18,054 nt of DNA from positions 1-18,054 of the forward strand of contig DFJP01000033.1 of the NCBI GenBank assembly GCA_002373085.1, written 5' to 3'. Origin of the DNA: Caryophanales bacterium UBA3668 (GTDB lineage: Bacteria > Bacillota_I > Bacilli_A > RFN20 > CAG-826). Position numbers and translations under genes: made by a program. The notes under the pieces are model-generated. The model made no database searches. It was given only the letters and a program-made list of their open reading frames with translations, and was not told the origin of the DNA. Numbering within the stretch: position 1 is the first letter of the stretch; the number at the start of each line of letters is the position of its first letter. Below are positions 1 to 6,456 of this stretch, piece by piece.

Positions 1-815
1 GTGAACCATATATTACCGCTGACCACAGATTAATGCTTGAATTCCCATATCGAGTGATACACGGAATTCTTTATGTCATGCAAGCGTTCGGATGTAAGCA
101 CGCCAAAATATGTATTAAATCAAAATATAAGGATATTAAAGAAACATATACTCAAGTTCTAAAAGAATTCGAAGGTAGTGGTATTGAGATTTGCTGCGTC
201 AAAAATTATTATCCTCAAGGATGGGAAGTAGCGATGATTAAAGAAGCTACTGGCATCCAACTTAATCCAGGTGAACTTCCTACTAATCGTGGAATTATTA
301 ACTTCAATGTTTCAACGATGGTGGGCATCTATAAGGCTATTAAATATAACATGCCAGTCATTAAAAGACATATCACAATTACTGGTGATGGTATCAAATA
401 TCCAAAGAACTTTAGAGTGCTTGTTGGCACTCCTTTAAGAGATTTAATTCCTCTATGTGGAGGATATAAAAATCCAGAAAAACCAAAAATCTTTATTATG
501 GGTGGACCAATGATGGGTGCTTCTGTTCCTAGTGATGATGTTATTGTCACTAAAACCGTTACCTCAATCATTGTCTTAGACAAAGAAGAACATAAAGAAG
601 AACCATGTGTGAGATGTGGTAGTTGTGTTTTAACTTGCCCAGTTCATCTTGAACCAGTTCAAATCATGAATGCAGTAAAGACTTTAGACAAAGAAAGAAT
701 TAAAAAGCTCAATCCAACTCGTTGTATTGAATGTGGACTATGCACATATACATGTACTTCAAAGATTCATGTTACTGATTACATCAGAAAGGCTAAATTG
801 ATCGCTAAGTTATGA
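1..815 (+). CDS. rnfC: RnfC, electron transport complex subunit C (5' end missing)
   Basis: The reading frame is open from base 3, and the upstream residues EPYITADHRL are typical RnfC, so the ATG at 33 is internal and the true start lies before the window. RnfC is the peripheral cytoplasmic subunit that exchanges electrons with NAD(H) through an FMN and two [4Fe-4S] clusters. About 270 residues are present; family members are usually about 440, so the N-terminal third is missing. Two ferredoxin-type motifs lie near the C-terminus. Cys codons at 606, 615, 624 and 636 form CxxCxxCxxxCP. Cys codons at 723, 732, 741 and 753 form CxxCxxCxxxC followed by Thr instead of the usual Pro. The TGA stop overlaps the rnfD start (ATGA), so the two are probably translationally coupled. 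Family assignment is secure. Confidence 0.95.
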   Translation, partial: EPYITADHRLMLEFPYRVIHGILYVMQAFGCKHAKICIKSKYKDIKETYTQVLKEFEGSGIEICCVKNYYPQGWEVAMIKEATGIQLNPGELPTNRGIINFNVSTMVGIYKAIKYNMPVIKRHITITGDGIKYPKNFRVLVGTPLRDLIPLCGGYKNPEKPKIFIMGGPMMGASVPSDDVIVTKTVTSIIVLDKEEHKEEPCVRCGSCVLTCPVHLEPVQIMNAVKTLDKERIKKLNPTRCIECGLCTYTCTSKIHVTDYIRKAKLIAKL

Positions 816-1927
816 TTATTACCAAAGAGACTTCGCCATACTTAAGAAGAAAAGCTGATGTTAAAAGGATGATGCTAGATGTCTTAATTGCTCTAGCCCC
901 AACATTAATCTTTTCCTTTGTCGTTTTCCCTATTCATACCTTAGTGGATTTAGCGATTTCTTCTTCAATTATGCTTATTGCAGAATACATCTTTGTCGGC
1001 TTAAAGAATATGATGCCTAAAGATGGAGAAAAGCATACATTTAAAGAGAAATTTGAACATTCTTATAAAGGAAAATACGGAATTAACAATATTATTCCAC
1101 CTCTTATCAGTGCAGTTATATTTACTTTAGCAATGCCTGCGGGTGCTCCAATATATTCCATTATTCTTGGTTCATTATTTGGTATTGTCTTTGGTAAGCT
1201 CGTCTTTGGTGGACTTGGCAATAACATCTTTAACCCAGCAGTGGTTGGACAATTATTTGCAAAACTTTGTTTTGGTTCTCAATACACCCAAGTCGATACA
1301 TGGTATTACACAATTCCAGATGTCGCTAGTGGGGCAACTCCTTTAGGAGTCACTCCATTAAGCAATGTTTCAAGTTATCAATTACTCGATATGTTCTTAG
1401 GCAGAATTCCAGGAACATTAGGAGAAGTATATAAGATTACGATTATTATCGGATTAGTCTATCTTCTTATTAGAAGAAGTATTGATTACCGTATTGTTGC
1501 TTCTTATTTAGGAACAGTGGCATTTATCGCTTTAGTTGGTGGATTAACTCTTTATTCATTAGATAAATCCATTAACCCATTTGTCTTTGCTACTTATCAC
1601 TTATTAGCAGGTGGTGTCTTATTTGGTGCGACATTTATGCTTACCGATCCAGTCACTAGCCCAATTAATTCTCCAAGTAGAATACTATATGGCATGATTG
1701 CGGCAGTAGTGACGATGTTTATTCGTTTCTTTGCGGCTCTACCAGAAGGAGTAGGCTTCTCAATCTTAATCGCTAACATGTTAGCGTGTGTCTTAGATCA
1801 CTATGAATGGAGTTCTTCTAGATATACATGGAAGAAGATTTTAGCGATGGGATTAATTGTCTTTTTATCCGCTTTAGTGGTCTTCTTATATTTTAAATTT
1901 AATGAGGGGGTAGTGCTTTATGCATAA
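812..1927 (+). CDS. rnfD: RnfD, flavinylated integral membrane subunit
   Basis: RnfD/NqrB family, 371 aa, close to the usual length. It is strongly hydrophobic with roughly 8-10 membrane segments, interrupted by a charged loop near residues 70-95. The motif SGATPL at residues 173-178 matches the covalent FMN-attachment site; Thr176 (codon 1337) is the expected phosphoester-linked residue. GNNIFNPAVVG in the first half is a typical family signature. RnfD is a core membrane subunit that carries electrons between RnfG and the other subunits and is thought to take part in ion translocation. It starts 4 bases inside rnfC and its end overlaps rnfG by 8 bases. The in-operon ApbE is the likely enzyme that flavinylates it. 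Confidence 0.95.
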   Translation: MIITKETSPYLRRKADVKRMMLDVLIALAPTLIFSFVVFPIHTLVDLAISSSIMLIAEYIFVGLKNMMPKDGEKHTFKEKFEHSYKGKYGINNIIPPLISAVIFTLAMPAGAPIYSIILGSLFGIVFGKLVFGGLGNNIFNPAVVGQLFAKLCFGSQYTQVDTWYYTIPDVASGATPLGVTPLSNVSSYQLLDMFLGRIPGTLGEVYKITIIIGLVYLLIRRSIDYRIVASYLGTVAFIALVGGLTLYSLDKSINPFVFATYHLLAGGVLFGATFMLTDPVTSPINSPSRILYGMIAAVVTMFIRFFAALPEGVGFSILIANMLACVLDHYEWSSSRYTWKKILAMGLIVFLSALVVFLYFKFNEGVVLYA

Positions 1928-2453
1928 TATGAAGAAATATCTCCTTACTGCGATGACTTTAGGAGTGATTGCCGCTAGTAGTGCAGCTATCATCGGATTA
2001 ACCAACTTAATCACTAAAGATAAGATTTTAGAAAACGAAGCTAACAAAGTTAAAGCAGGTATTGTTGCTTTATTTGGTAGTGAAGCAGAAATAAAAAAAG
2101 AGCAAAGTGTCACTGACTATAAATATGTTAACTATGCTTATACAATTACTAATTCGACTAGTACATTAGACGCTTATGCATTTAGAACTACTGGATCAAA
2201 TTCATATGGAAAGATTTCTTTACTTATTGGATTTAAGAAAGTGGCCACTGATTATAAATTTGAAGCAGTGTCTATCATTGTTGATGAACAGACATTTGCC
2301 TCAACATTAGAAGACAACTACATTTCCACAATTAATGATGGAAGTCGAAATATTGAAGATGTTACTTGCGGGGCAACTTATGGTGCTTCTTTGGTGAGAG
2401 ATATGATTAAAGACGCTCAAAGTGTGATTGCTTCTGGAATACTTGAGGGATAG
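1920..2453 (+). CDS. rnfG: RnfG, FMN-binding extracytoplasmic subunit
   Basis: RnfG/NqrC family, 177 aa, slightly short for the family. One N-terminal membrane segment (about residues 6-27) is followed by an extracytoplasmic FMN-binding domain. The attachment motif is CGATYGAS at residues 150-157, with Thr153 (codon 2376) the expected FMN-bearing residue; the usual Ser/Thr before GAT is replaced by Cys. The start at 1920 is preferred over the ATG at 1929 because the GAGGGGG SD at 1904-1910 lies 9 bases before 1920 but 18 before 1929. The start overlaps the end of rnfD by 8 bases. The protein passes electrons on the outer face of the membrane within the Rnf chain. Confidence 0.92.
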   Translation: MHNMKKYLLTAMTLGVIAASSAAIIGLTNLITKDKILENEANKVKAGIVALFGSEAEIKKEQSVTDYKYVNYAYTITNSTSTLDAYAFRTTGSNSYGKISLLIGFKKVATDYKFEAVSIIVDEQTFASTLEDNYISTINDGSRNIEDVTCGATYGASLVRDMIKDAQSVIASGILEG

Positions 2454-2455
2454 AT

Positions 2456-3190
2456 ATGGCAAAAGAAAAGGGACACACAAAGTTTAATTTTCTTAAAGGC
2501 ATAGTAATTGAGAATCCATTATTCGTTTCAATTCTCGGTACTTGTCCTGCTTTAGCAACCACCAAAAGCATTGAAGCTGCTATTGGAATGGGAATTCTCT
2601 TCTCAATCGTTTTGATTTGCTCTAACGTCCTTATTTCTTTATTAAGAAAACTTATTCCTGAAGAAATTAGAACCCCTTCATATATCGTTGTTATTGCGAC
2701 ATTTGTGACAATGGTCAAAATGTTAGCCAATGCATTCCTACCAGAATTATATTCAACCTTAGGAGTCTTTATTTCTCTTATTGTTGTTAACTGTATTGTT
2801 TTAGGAAGAGCAGAAGCATATGCCTCTAAAAACAATGTATTCGATTCCTTTATTGACGCTTTAGGAATGGGGGTTGGATATACCTTAGCCCTCATTTTAA
2901 TGGCTTTCTTTAGGGAATTTTTAGGAACTGGTGGATTTACTATTGGTAAGGTTCTCCCTATTGTTCCTGAGGCCATGACACTTCAAATTATTCCTAAAGG
3001 ATATGAGATTTCTTTATTCCAAACTCCTGCCGGTGCCTTTATTGTCTTTGGTTGCATTTTAGCGGTCATTGCCTTTATCAATAACCGTAAGAATGAACTC
3101 AAGACCAATTTAGAAAGAAAAGAAAAGATTAGAAAACTTAATGAAGCAAAGGCCGCTGCCGCTAACGCTAATAATGGAGGTGACAAATAA
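2456..3190 (+). CDS. rnfE: RnfE, integral membrane subunit
   Basis: RnfE/NqrD family, 244 aa with about six membrane segments. The conserved half-membrane cysteines are visible as GTCPAL (Cys30) and VNCIVLGRAEA (Cys113). With the matching pair in RnfA, these ligate the intramembrane Fe-S centre that moves electrons across the bilayer in Rnf and NQR. The C-terminus is a charged Lys/Glu/Ala-rich tail (about residues 210-244), longer than the minimal family core. A GAGGG SD stands a few bases before the ATG. The TAA stop shares one base with the rnfA start (TAATG). Family assignment is secure. Confidence 0.95.
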   Translation: MAKEKGHTKFNFLKGIVIENPLFVSILGTCPALATTKSIEAAIGMGILFSIVLICSNVLISLLRKLIPEEIRTPSYIVVIATFVTMVKMLANAFLPELYSTLGVFISLIVVNCIVLGRAEAYASKNNVFDSFIDALGMGVGYTLALILMAFFREFLGTGGFTIGKVLPIVPEAMTLQIIPKGYEISLFQTPAGAFIVFGCILAVIAFINNRKNELKTNLERKEKIRKLNEAKAAAANANNGGDK

Positions 3191-3789
3191 TGAATAACAT
3201 CATTGCCTTCCTTTTAGCAATCTTATCAAGCATGTTAATTGATAACGTTGTCTTATCTAGATTCTATGGTATCTGTCCATTCTTAGGTGTTTCTAAGAAA
3301 GTCAAATCATCTTTAGGCATGGGAGTTGCTGTTGTCTTTGTTATTGTTTTAGCCACTTTAATTTGTTGGCCACTATATAACTATGTTTTAGTCCCTGCTG
3401 GCATTCCATATTTAGATACAGTTGCTTATATCTTAGTTATCGCTTCTTTGGTCCAACTAGTGGGATTATTCATCAAGAAATATTCACCATCTTTATATAA
3501 ATCACTCGGTATTTATTTACCTTTAATTACCACCAACTGTGCAGTTTTAGGTGTTGCTCAATCTAACACTGATCAAGGATTAACGTTTGTAGCTTCTTTA
3601 GCTAACGCTTTAGGAACCTCAATTGGTTTCTTAATGATTATTGTTGTCTTTAGCTGCATTAGAGTGAGACTTGAAAGTGCGAATGTCCCTAAAGCATTTA
3701 AAGGGCTTCCAATTGCTTTAATTACCGCAGCGTTAATGGCGATTGCCTTTATGGGATTACAAGGATTATTCTCAGGAGTTAACTTATGA
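3190..3789 (+). CDS. rnfA: RnfA, integral membrane subunit
   Basis: RnfA/NqrE family, 199 aa with about six membrane segments, of normal length. It is a paralogue of RnfE inserted in the opposite orientation. The signature YGICPFLG (Cys29) and TNCAVLG (Cys117) supply the other two ligands of the intramembrane Fe-S centre. An SD-like GGAGG lies just upstream inside the end of rnfE (about 3176-3180). The TGA stop overlaps the next ATG (ATGA at 3786). Family assignment is secure. Confidence 0.95.
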   Translation: MNNIIAFLLAILSSMLIDNVVLSRFYGICPFLGVSKKVKSSLGMGVAVVFVIVLATLICWPLYNYVLVPAGIPYLDTVAYILVIASLVQLVGLFIKKYSPSLYKSLGIYLPLITTNCAVLGVAQSNTDQGLTFVASLANALGTSIGFLMIIVVFSCIRVRLESANVPKAFKGLPIALITAALMAIAFMGLQGLFSGVNL

Positions 3790-3980
3790 GTCAAACTGGG
3801 TATCTAATTCTTGCTATCTCTATTTTAGTCATCTTATTAGCGGTCTTTATCGTCTCTTTTGTTTTTTACAAAAGAACACCAGCCCCTAAAGGATGCGAAG
3901 GTATTAAAATTAGTGAAGAGAATTGTTCTTCTTGTTCTAAACATAAAGAATGTTCTTTCTATCACAGTGAAGGAGAATAG
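3786..3980 (+). CDS. Small single-pass Cys-rich membrane protein, NqrM-like
   Basis: A 64-aa protein with one N-terminal membrane segment (about residues 6-28), a basic stop-transfer region, and a short tail carrying four cysteines at 37, 47, 50 and 56. The layout (membrane helix, basic residues, GCEG, then CxxCx5C) resembles NqrM (DUF539), the membrane-anchored factor that supplies iron to the NqrD/NqrE intramembrane centre. RnfA and RnfE are the homologues of those subunits and are encoded directly upstream. The ATG overlaps the rnfA stop and rnfB follows after 3 bases, so it belongs to the complex's operon. The NqrM link is an inference from layout and context, not a proven homology. A FeoB-associated Cys-rich protein is an alternative. 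Confidence 0.8.
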   Translation: MSQTGYLILAISILVILLAVFIVSFVFYKRTPAPKGCEGIKISEENCSSCSKHKECSFYHSEGE

Positions 3981-3983
3981 ATT

Positions 3984-4301
3984 ATGGAAATCTTATGGGC
4001 AGTCTTAATTCTTCTTGGTGTTGGCCTTATCTTAGGGTTTGGTTTAGCTATTGCCGCAAAAATCCTTCACGTAAAAGAAGATGAAAGAATTGAAGAAGTC
4101 GCGAAAAGACTTCCTAATTATAACTGCGGTAGCTGTGGCTATGCAGGATGTCACGATATGGCGGAGGCCATTGTGTCTGGTAAAGAAGAAAACCTTAAAA
4201 AATGTAAACCTGGTAAAGAAGACCTTAACTTCAAACCAATTATTGAATATTTAAACGAGCATCCAAACGAAGATGGCAGTAAAATAAAAGCACATCTATA
4301 A
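3984..4301 (+). CDS. rnfB: Short RnfB: membrane anchor plus one 4Fe-4S module, no ferredoxin domains
   Basis: 105 aa matching only the N-terminal part of RnfB, which normally has about 260 or more residues. One membrane segment (about residues 5-28) is followed by the Fe-S motif CGSCGYAGC with Cys48, Cys51 and Cys56, plus Cys74 in KKCKPG: four ligands for one [4Fe-4S] cluster. The downstream ferredoxin-type CxxCxxCxxxCP clusters that normally receive electrons from ferredoxin are absent. The protein ends in a charged tail and a TAA stop, and apbE begins one base later, so there is no room for a lost C-terminal half. A good SD (AAGGAGA, 3970-3976) lies about 7 bases before the ATG. It looks like an intact short gene rather than a frameshifted one. 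The electron entry route is therefore unclear. Confidence 0.88.
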   Translation: MEILWAVLILLGVGLILGFGLAIAAKILHVKEDERIEEVAKRLPNYNCGSCGYAGCHDMAEAIVSGKEENLKKCKPGKEDLNFKPIIEYLNEHPNEDGSKIKAHL

Positions 4302-4302
4302 T

Positions 4303-5259
4303 ATGAAAGCTCGAAAACTTCTACCTTTATTACTTGTCTCTATATTAACTACTTCCTGTTCCACTGATTATTCGGACAGGATTTTTGCTTTTGATACCTA
4401 TATCAACATTAACATTGCCTCTAAAACTCAAGAAGTAGTGGGTACTGTCAAAGACGTTATTAAACGATTTGATATTCTTTCTGATAACTACTTAGAGAGA
4501 ACGGAGAATAATGTTTATACGATTAACCACACGAGTGAGTCTATTGAGATAGATGAAGTCCTTGGGGATTTACTTATGGTTTCTCAACATGTAAGTAATG
4601 AAGGGGCTAAATATTTTTCAATGTTCACTGGCTCTTTATCAAAAAAATGGAAAGAAAGCCTCTCTAATGGAGAAGTTTTATCAAACGAAGTTATCCAAGA
4701 AGAGTTAGAAAAAATAAATAACACCTCTTTAACTATATCTACAGATAAGAAGCATGTTCAAAAAACGGGTGAGGCAGAAATTGATTTAGGCGGCATTGTT
4801 AAAGGATACATGCTTGATTATGTGAAAACATACCTTGCAACGGTGAATAATCTTCGATATTACTTAATTAACGCGGGTGCCTCTTCAATACTTCTCGGAG
4901 AAAAAAAGACTGATAATGGTTATTACACAGTTGGATTAAATGATATTCCTAACTCATATATTAAGCTTAAGAATTGCTTCTTCTCTGCAAGTGGAAACCT
5001 TGAACAAGGAGTGACCATTGGAGATGTAACTTATTCTCATATTGTTAATCCTTTTACTGGTAGTACATTAACTCAATATGACACGGTTAGAGTGGTAACT
5101 GAATCTGGATATTTAGGAGACGCTTTATCAACTTCTTTAATGCTTTCTTCTTTAGAAGAGATTAAAAAAGTGGAAAAAGATCTAAACGTCCAAGTAATAG
5201 TGAGCAAAGACAATCAAATCGTCTATAAATCTGATTCATTAGAGGTATATACGAGATGA
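4303..5259 (+). CDS. apbE: ApbE, FAD:protein FMN transferase (lipoprotein)
   Basis: 318 aa, near the family's usual length. It transfers FMN from FAD to Thr in target proteins outside the membrane, here most likely RnfD Thr176 and RnfG Thr153. A lipoprotein signal ends in LTTSC (Cys19); Thr at -3 is slightly off the consensus. Family motifs appear in order: FDTYININ near the start, IDLGGIVKGYMLD, a degenerate NAGASSILLG, SASGNLEQ, SHIVNPFTG, and GDALSTSLML near the C-terminus (Mg/FAD site). No clear SD is seen; the start lies one base after the short rnfB stop, so coupling is likely. The TGA overlaps the next ATG. Confidence 0.93.
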   Translation: MKARKLLPLLLVSILTTSCSTDYSDRIFAFDTYININIASKTQEVVGTVKDVIKRFDILSDNYLERTENNVYTINHTSESIEIDEVLGDLLMVSQHVSNEGAKYFSMFTGSLSKKWKESLSNGEVLSNEVIQEELEKINNTSLTISTDKKHVQKTGEAEIDLGGIVKGYMLDYVKTYLATVNNLRYYLINAGASSILLGEKKTDNGYYTVGLNDIPNSYIKLKNCFFSASGNLEQGVTIGDVTYSHIVNPFTGSTLTQYDTVRVVTESGYLGDALSTSLMLSSLEEIKKVEKDLNVQVIVSKDNQIVYKSDSLEVYTR

Positions 5260-5639
5260 TAGATAAAAAGAAATTAAGAAATGATTTAATCCTTATTGGT
5301 TCACTTTTATTAGTGGCAATTAGTGCGTTAATCACAATTAACGTTATTTCAAAGAACAAAAACACATCAAACCTAATTGCAACTGTATCAGTACAAAACA
5401 CAGTGGTGGAAGTTATTGATTTATCAAAAAGAGAAGATAAACATTACTATGTAGAAGGATTACATGGACAAGTTCATATCCACACGAAAGATGGAGCGAT
5501 CGCTATTTTAGAATCTAATTGTCCTCATCAAGACTGTGTTCATATGGGCTATGTTTCTGATACATCTCACCCAATTATCTGCGCCTATAACGCGGTTTAT
5601 ATCACTATTGGAGTAAGTCCTAACGACGTGGATGCATAA
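5256..5639 (+). CDS. NusG-domain-II-like membrane-anchored protein
   Basis: 127 aa with an N-terminal membrane segment (about residues 9-30) and an extracytoplasmic beta-rich domain of the NusG domain II family. The C-terminal signature reads SNCPHQDCVHMGYVS followed by HPIICAYNAVYI, giving three conserved cysteines. These proteins are not transcription factors. In Bacillota they are usually encoded beside Gx transporters and flavin-based electron-transfer genes; from memory, the Listeria extracellular electron transfer locus has a comparable pair (eetA/eetB). It starts in a 4-base overlap with apbE, with AGAGG at 5241-5245 as a possible SD. Its biochemical role is unknown; accessory to the flavinylated redox complex is the best guess. 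Confidence 0.82.
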   Translation: MIDKKKLRNDLILIGSLLLVAISALITINVISKNKNTSNLIATVSVQNTVVEVIDLSKREDKHYYVEGLHGQVHIHTKDGAIAILESNCPHQDCVHMGYVSDTSHPIICAYNAVYITIGVSPNDVDA

Positions 5640-5641
5640 TT

Positions 5642-6169
5642 ATGAAAAAGATTAGTGTACATAAATTAGCTTTACTAGGAATACTTACTGCAGGAGCAAT
5701 AGTCATTGGTATTATTGAATCTTTTATTCCTTCTTTTGGTGTTCCTGGAGTGAAACTTGGTTTAGCCAATATTGTAATCCTTATTATCCTTTATGAATTA
5801 GGAATATTAGAGGCTATTTTAGTGGACCTCTTACGTGTTTTAGTAGTGGGGTTAATTAGAGGGACATTCCTTTCTATGGGCTTTTTCATGTCCTTAACAG
5901 GAGCAGCCTTCTCAATTGGAATAATGATACTTTTCTATCTTCTAATTAAGAAATTTTCTATCATCGGCGTCTCGGTTATTGGAGCGGTATTCCATGTGAT
6001 AGGACAGATCCTAATTGCGATGATATATTTAGGTACAGTGTATGTTCTTTATTATCTTCCAATCATCTTGGTCTCATCAGTTATCACCGGAGTTTTAGTA
6101 GGATTAGTGGCTCAGCTAGTGATTAGAACTGGAGTCATTAGGAAGCAGAAAGAAAGATATAAATTTTAA
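5642..6169 (+). CDS. Gx transporter family / ECF S-component-like membrane protein
   Basis: 175 aa, almost entirely hydrophobic with five or six predicted membrane segments. PSFGVPGVKLGLANIVIL near residues 30-47 and the later LVDLLRVLVVGLIRG are typical of the family often mislabelled 'heptaprenyl diphosphate synthase component I'. Its fold resembles the substrate-binding S-components of ECF transporters. It follows the NusG-domain-II gene by 2 bases and is the last gene before the terminator. Pairing with an ApbE and flavinylated proteins suggests a role in supplying flavin, quinone precursor or another redox factor, but the substrate cannot be read from the sequence. No prenyltransferase motif (DDxxD) is present. 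Confidence 0.8.
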   Translation: MKKISVHKLALLGILTAGAIVIGIIESFIPSFGVPGVKLGLANIVILIILYELGILEAILVDLLRVLVVGLIRGTFLSMGFFMSLTGAAFSIGIMILFYLLIKKFSIIGVSVIGAVFHVIGQILIAMIYLGTVYVLYYLPIILVSSVITGVLVGLVAQLVIRTGVIRKQKERYKF

Positions 6170-6189
6170 ATTTTTGAGGTCAAAAAAAT

Positions 6190-6222
6190 AATGTTTGAGA
6201 TTGATTTTCAAACATTTTTTTA
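6190..6222 (+). terminator. Intrinsic terminator of the rnf operon
   Basis: A perfect 9-bp stem (AATGTTTGA 6190-6198, TCAAACATT 6208-6216) with a 9-base loop is followed by a run of T from 6215 to 6221. An A-run upstream (6182-6188) could extend the stem and make it partly bidirectional. It sits 20 bases after the last redox gene. Confidence 0.88.
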
Positions 6223-6301
6223 TTTATAAAAATTTCGAAAAAGTAAGTTAAATAATAATTGCCTCAAATCAATATACTATAAACCCAGCAAAAACATAAT
6301 G

Positions 6302-6320
6302 TGTTTTAAGGGTTAAAACA
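6302..6320. promoter_or_regulatory. Perfect 8+3+8 palindrome, candidate operator
   Basis: TGTTTTAA (6302-6309), GGG, TTAAAACA (6313-6320). It has no T-tract after it and lies about 50 bases upstream of the -35 box, which fits a transcription-factor site better than a terminator. The protein that would bind it is not encoded in this window. Confidence 0.5.
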
Positions 6321-6352
6321 GGTAATTGATTGTTTTTCTTGTTACCGGTGTT

Positions 6353-6379
6353 CTCTATGTTCAATAGAGTTGCACTCTA
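6353..6379. promoter_or_regulatory. Interlocking inverted repeats over the -35 box, candidate operator
   Basis: Three copies of the same 5-base block alternate in orientation. CTCTAT (6353-6358) pairs with ATAGAG (6364-6369), while TAGAGT (6365-6370) pairs with ACTCTA (6374-6379). The second palindrome has the -35 element at its centre. A repressor bound here would block polymerase, which suits a substrate-induced starch operon. Confidence 0.55.
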
Positions 6380-6398
6380 AGCAATCTAGTTTTATAAT
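6370..6398 (+). promoter_or_regulatory. Sigma-A promoter of the starch operon
   Basis: A consensus -10 box TATAAT (6393-6398) lies 17 bases after a -35-like TTGCAC (6370-6375). Transcription would begin near 6405, leaving a leader of about 50 bases before the amylase ATG. The -35 match is only 3 of 6, which suits a regulated promoter. Confidence 0.75.
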
Positions 6399-6456
6399 TT
6401 TTCTAAAGAAAGTTATCGTTGGTATAACTAACTATTTGAAAAAGTAGGTATAGCTT

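Larger units (their letters stand above)
6223..6456 (+). promoter_or_regulatory. Regulatory intergenic region before the starch operon
   Basis: This gap between terminator and amylase has no ORF that looks coding. It contains a perfect palindrome (6302-6320), interlocking inverted repeats (6353-6379), a strong promoter (6370-6398), and in the 5' leader a smaller inverted repeat (AGTTAT 6411-6416, ATAACT 6424-6429). A weaker promoter-like TATACT (6273-6278), with TTAAAT 18 bases upstream, could be a second start. The SD before the amylase is weak (AGG 6446-6448). Confidence 0.7.

Noticed and set aside
329..583. Antisense ORF inside rnfC, and many similar minus-strand and out-of-frame ORFs
   Set aside because: They lie opposite or inside well-supported genes, have no SD or family motifs, and show the composition expected of shadow frames.
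812..815. Mycoplasma-type code (TGA = Trp)
   Set aside because: TGA ends rnfC, rnfA and apbE exactly at 4-base overlaps with the next start, and all Trp codons in the real genes are TGG.
3984..4400. rnfB as a frameshifted pseudogene
   Set aside because: No ferredoxin-type Cys motif appears in any frame downstream; apbE with a lipoprotein signal begins one base after the stop, and the SD and start of the short gene are good.
5256..5639. NusG transcription factor
   Set aside because: The protein has a membrane anchor and only a domain-II-like fold with three Cys; there is no NGN domain.
5642..6169. Heptaprenyl diphosphate synthase component I
   Set aside because: A common mislabel; the protein is a polytopic membrane protein without prenyltransferase Asp motifs.
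6259..6284. TTGCCT ... TATAAA as the main starch promoter
   Set aside because: Spacing is 14 bases, too short; TTGCAC-17-TATAAT at 6370-6398 is far better.
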